From positions 1 to 10,142 of the forward strand of contig DHWM01000126.1 of the NCBI GenBank assembly GCA_002413185.1: a stretch of 10,142 nt of DNA. The letters run 5' to 3'. Source of the stretch: Actinobacteria bacterium UBA5182. Its GTDB lineage: Bacteria > Actinomycetota > UBA4738. Under the pieces are notes generated by a model. The model was given only the letters and a program-made list of their open reading frames with translations. It had not been told where the DNA came from and did not search any database. This document shows, in pieces, positions 8,522 through 10,142 of this stretch; position 1 is the first letter of the stretch, and each line of letters starts with the position of its first letter. The translations under genes were made by a program, and so were the position numbers.

Positions 8522-8640
8522 GCCCTATTCTATCTGGGCAGCTCAGGACGGACGCATCCCCTGTGCATCCCTCGTTCGAACTCCGCCAAATGGCCCGTCG
8601 CCACGGTCGAAGGTTCAAGGAAGTGCGTCCTTTGGCCGAT

Positions 8641-8667
8641 ACCTGGGGCGTGGCCGCTTCCCCAGGT
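8641..8667. repeat. Perfect 8-bp inverted repeat upstream of the kinase promoter
   Basis: ACCTGGGG (8641-8648) and CCCCAGGT (8660-8667) are exact reverse complements around an 11-nt spacer. The second arm ends 2 nt before the predicted -35 element at 8670. It could be a regulator binding site, or the stem of a terminator without a T run for the upstream gene. The sequence cannot separate these two readings. Confidence 0.55.
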
Positions 8668-8669
8668 GC

Positions 8670-8697
8670 TTGCACGATGAGACCCGGAGCCTAGAAT
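8670..8697 (+). promoter_or_regulatory. Candidate promoter of the histidine kinase gene
   Basis: TTGCAC (8670-8675) and TAGAAT (8692-8697) are 16 nt apart. The -10 is close to consensus (5/6) and the -35 only partly matches (3/6). Transcription would begin near 8704, leaving a leader of roughly 140 nt that contains the hairpin at 8783-8821. Confidence 0.45.
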
Positions 8698-8782
8698 CTT
8701 GACCCCACCCCCCGAACCCAAGCGCATAGACCCTCCGGACCAGGCGCCGGGGGCACCTTCCCCAGGACACACAGGTGGGTCG

Positions 8783-8821
8783 GGTGCCCGCCACCGGCTC
8801 CGGCCGATCTCCGGCGGGACC
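8783..8821 (+). other. GC-rich hairpin in the kinase 5' leader
   Basis: GGTGCCCGCC (8783-8792) pairs with GGCGGGACC (8813-8821) through nine base pairs, with one bulged G at 8786. The 20-nt loop can itself form a small CCGG/CCGG stem. The hairpin ends 7 nt before the AGGAGG ribosome site (8829-8834). It could affect translation start, but no known riboswitch class is recognised. Confidence 0.4.
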
Positions 8822-8845
8822 ACAGCACAGGAGGCGAAGCCGAAG

Positions 8846-10142
8846 ATGCCCTTCCCCGATTCGGGCCACGCCATGAGGATCGCCGGCGACATCGAGAACG
8901 GTGTGGAGCCGCCGGCCAGCGAAGACCGGACCCACACCCGAACCGCCACCTCACCGGGCGCGATCGGGACCATCCTCGAAGGGATCCTGGGAGACCTCGG
9001 ATTCGAGACCGCCAGCCTGTATGTCGGCGGTGGCGGCGGGTGGAAGCTCCTGCACCGGGCCGGCCCCGCGCGGGCGTGGCATTCGGTGCTCGATCCGTCG
9101 GCGCTCGAGGGAACGCCGGAGGCGGCCGAGTACGACGACGCCAGGACCATCCCCGGAGTCGGCCCCCGGCTGGCCACGCTCGGATGCGCCAGCGTGGCGT
9201 CGCTCCCCCTCCCCGAGGGTGGGCGACTGCTGCTCGACTCCGCCGCCAACCCTGGTCAGCCCGGATGGATCGAACGGGCCCGCCCCTATCTCACGCTGCT
9301 CGCTCTCATGACCGGGCCGGAATGGTCCCGCGCGGGGGCCCTCCGAACGCACGAGGAGGTGGCCACGCTGCAGCGCGTGTTCACCACATGCCAGGACGTC
9401 CTGGGCCGGAACGGCGCCACCGTAGAAGGGCTGCTCGGCGCGGTACGCGAAGCCCTGAGCGCTCGCGAGCTCTTCTTGATCGTGGAGCGTGCAGCCGACA
9501 TGGAGGTGTTCTCGTCTCCGGAGGAGAGCTGGCCACGCCGGCTCCCCCGAGACGTGCAGGAGGAGATCGGTGCTGCCTCGGAGGGTGAGATCGACGGCGA
9601 GCTTCTGCAGCGCGTGGCGGTCTCCCTCGGCGTGTCCTCCCGGGCCCTGGCCGGATCGTTCGGCCGGGACCATCTCGATCTCGAGCTGGTCGTCGCCGGT
9701 TGGTCGGAGGGCCCCGCCCTCTCCTCGGTCTCGATGGGCGTGGTGGCCCGCGCCGTCTCCACCGCCCGAGCCGGCCTCCAGATCCGCCGTCGCGCCATCG
9801 ACACCCAGCTGGACCGGGAACGGACCCGCATGGCCTACGCGCTGCACGACGGGCTGACCCAGAGCGTCGCCGGGGCGGTACTCGAGCTCGAGGCGCTGCA
9901 CCGCAGGGTCGAACGCGATCCGGCGGAGGCTCTCCGCTCGCTGGAGCGCTCGAAGACCGAGATCCGCAAGTCCCTGGCCGAGCTCCGTTCGATGTTGTTC
10001 GACCTGTCGCAGTCGGCCGAGGAGCGCAAGCCCGCCGAGCCGCTCACGCGATACATCGAAGACGTCGTCAAGCGGTGGCGCCTGCCGGCCCGTGTGGCCG
10101 TCGAGGGCGACCTCACGGACGTGCCCGCCCGGGTCCTCTCGG
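8846..10142 (+). CDS. GAF-domain sensor histidine kinase, NarL-type (HisKA_3), cut at window end
   Basis: Only the first 432 codons are present. Residues about 38-155 and 190-310 each look like a GAF-type sensor domain (for example ILGDLGFETASLYVGG and LLGAVREALSARELFLIVER), judged by pattern rather than by ligand residues. A linker helix follows, then the HisKA_3 dimerisation domain with RMAYALHDGLTQSVAGAVLE. The phospho-accepting histidine is His334, in the LHDGLTQ motif typical of NarL/DesK-class kinases. The second helix of the bundle (SLERSKTEIRKSLAELRSMLFDL) is complete. The window ends before the ATP-binding domain. No membrane helix or signal peptide is visible, so this kinase should sense a cytoplasmic signal. 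The ATG at 8846 has AGGAGG 11 nt upstream; an in-frame ATG at 8873 is the alternative. A partner LuxR-type response regulator is expected downstream, outside the window. Confidence 0.9.
   Translation, partial: MPFPDSGHAMRIAGDIENGVEPPASEDRTHTRTATSPGAIGTILEGILGDLGFETASLYVGGGGGWKLLHRAGPARAWHSVLDPSALEGTPEAAEYDDARTIPGVGPRLATLGCASVASLPLPEGGRLLLDSAANPGQPGWIERARPYLTLLALMTGPEWSRAGALRTHEEVATLQRVFTTCQDVLGRNGATVEGLLGAVREALSARELFLIVERAADMEVFSSPEESWPRRLPRDVQEEIGAASEGEIDGELLQRVAVSLGVSSRALAGSFGRDHLDLELVVAGWSEGPALSSVSMGVVARAVSTARAGLQIRRRAIDTQLDRERTRMAYALHDGLTQSVAGAVLELEALHRRVERDPAEALRSLERSKTEIRKSLAELRSMLFDLSQSAEERKPAEPLTRYIEDVVKRWRLPARVAVEGDLTDVPARVLS

Larger units (their letters stand above)
8522..8845. other. 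Non-coding gap between oxidoreductase and histidine kinase
   Basis: I see no convincing gene in these 324 bases; open frames on both strands look like shadows with no family match. Just after the oxidoreductase stop, TGAGC (8519-8523) and GCTCA (8541-8545) could form a small imperfect hairpin, but without a T run it is a poor terminator. The stretch also holds an 8-bp inverted repeat, a candidate promoter and a leader hairpin, listed separately. The 10-mer CTTCCCCAGG occurs at 8657-8666 and again exactly 100 bases on at 8757-8766. Confidence 0.6.

Noticed and set aside
8568..8620. A TTCGAAC motif and nearby GGTTCAAG suggesting a tRNA T-loop
   Set aside because: No flanking 5-bp T stem, anticodon arm or acceptor stem can be drawn on either strand.
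8550..8636. Two crossing stems (GGACGCA with TGCGTCC; GCCAAA with TTTGGC) that could form a pseudoknot
   Set aside because: The 3' arms are directly adjacent, as in H-type pseudoknots, but the loops are about 28 and 33 nt. Complementary 6-7-mers are expected by chance in a gap of this size.

Overview
This high-GC window most likely comes from an actinobacterium (Actinomycetota). The main evidence is the minus-strand heat-shock operon dnaK-grpE-dnaJ-hspR-clpB: a MerR-type HspR repressor encoded beside dnaKJ-grpE is typical of that phylum. Other support is the codon bias, actinobacterial-style promoters and an apparent leaderless GTG start. Several details suggest a lineage outside the well-studied genera: an uncharacterised acidic DivIVA-like protein, a degenerate HspR operator and an Hsp20 relic inside the dnaK operon. 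No species can be named from the sequence alone.

Positions 1-5038 (minus strand) read in transcription order as dnaK, a 30-codon Hsp20 C-terminal remnant, grpE, dnaJ, hspR and clpB (cut by the window edge). Gaps between genes are only 2-30 nt, so this looks like one transcript. It encodes the Hsp70 cycle (DnaK ATPase, DnaJ co-chaperone, GrpE nucleotide exchanger), the ClpB disaggregase that works with it, and the presumed repressor of the operon.

Positions 5039-5270 are a divergent intergenic region. A minus-strand promoter (TTGCCA-17-TATTGT) serves dnaK and a plus-strand promoter (TTGAGT-17-GATAAT) serves the next gene. A GC-rich hairpin lies between them, and a weak HAIR-like element overlaps the dnaK promoter.

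Positions 5271-6410 (plus) encode an acidic coiled-coil protein with a DivIVA-like N terminus and no assigned function. Positions 6476-8521 (plus) encode a membrane-anchored iron-sulfur oxidoreductase of the EtfD/HdrD-like type: about five membrane helices, two 4Fe-4S motifs and two CCG-type domains. By family it should pass electrons, for example from ETF in fatty-acid oxidation, to the quinone pool. It appears to start at a leaderless GTG.

Positions 8522-8845 have no gene but hold a perfect 8-bp inverted repeat, a candidate promoter and a 5'-UTR hairpin. Positions 8846-10142 (plus) hold the N-terminal part of a soluble-looking GAF/HisKA_3 (NarL-type) sensor histidine kinase, cut before its ATPase domain. 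Apart from the Hsp20 relic and the uncharacterised protein, I see no mobile element, CRISPR array, tRNA or rRNA, and no clear novel multi-gene system.
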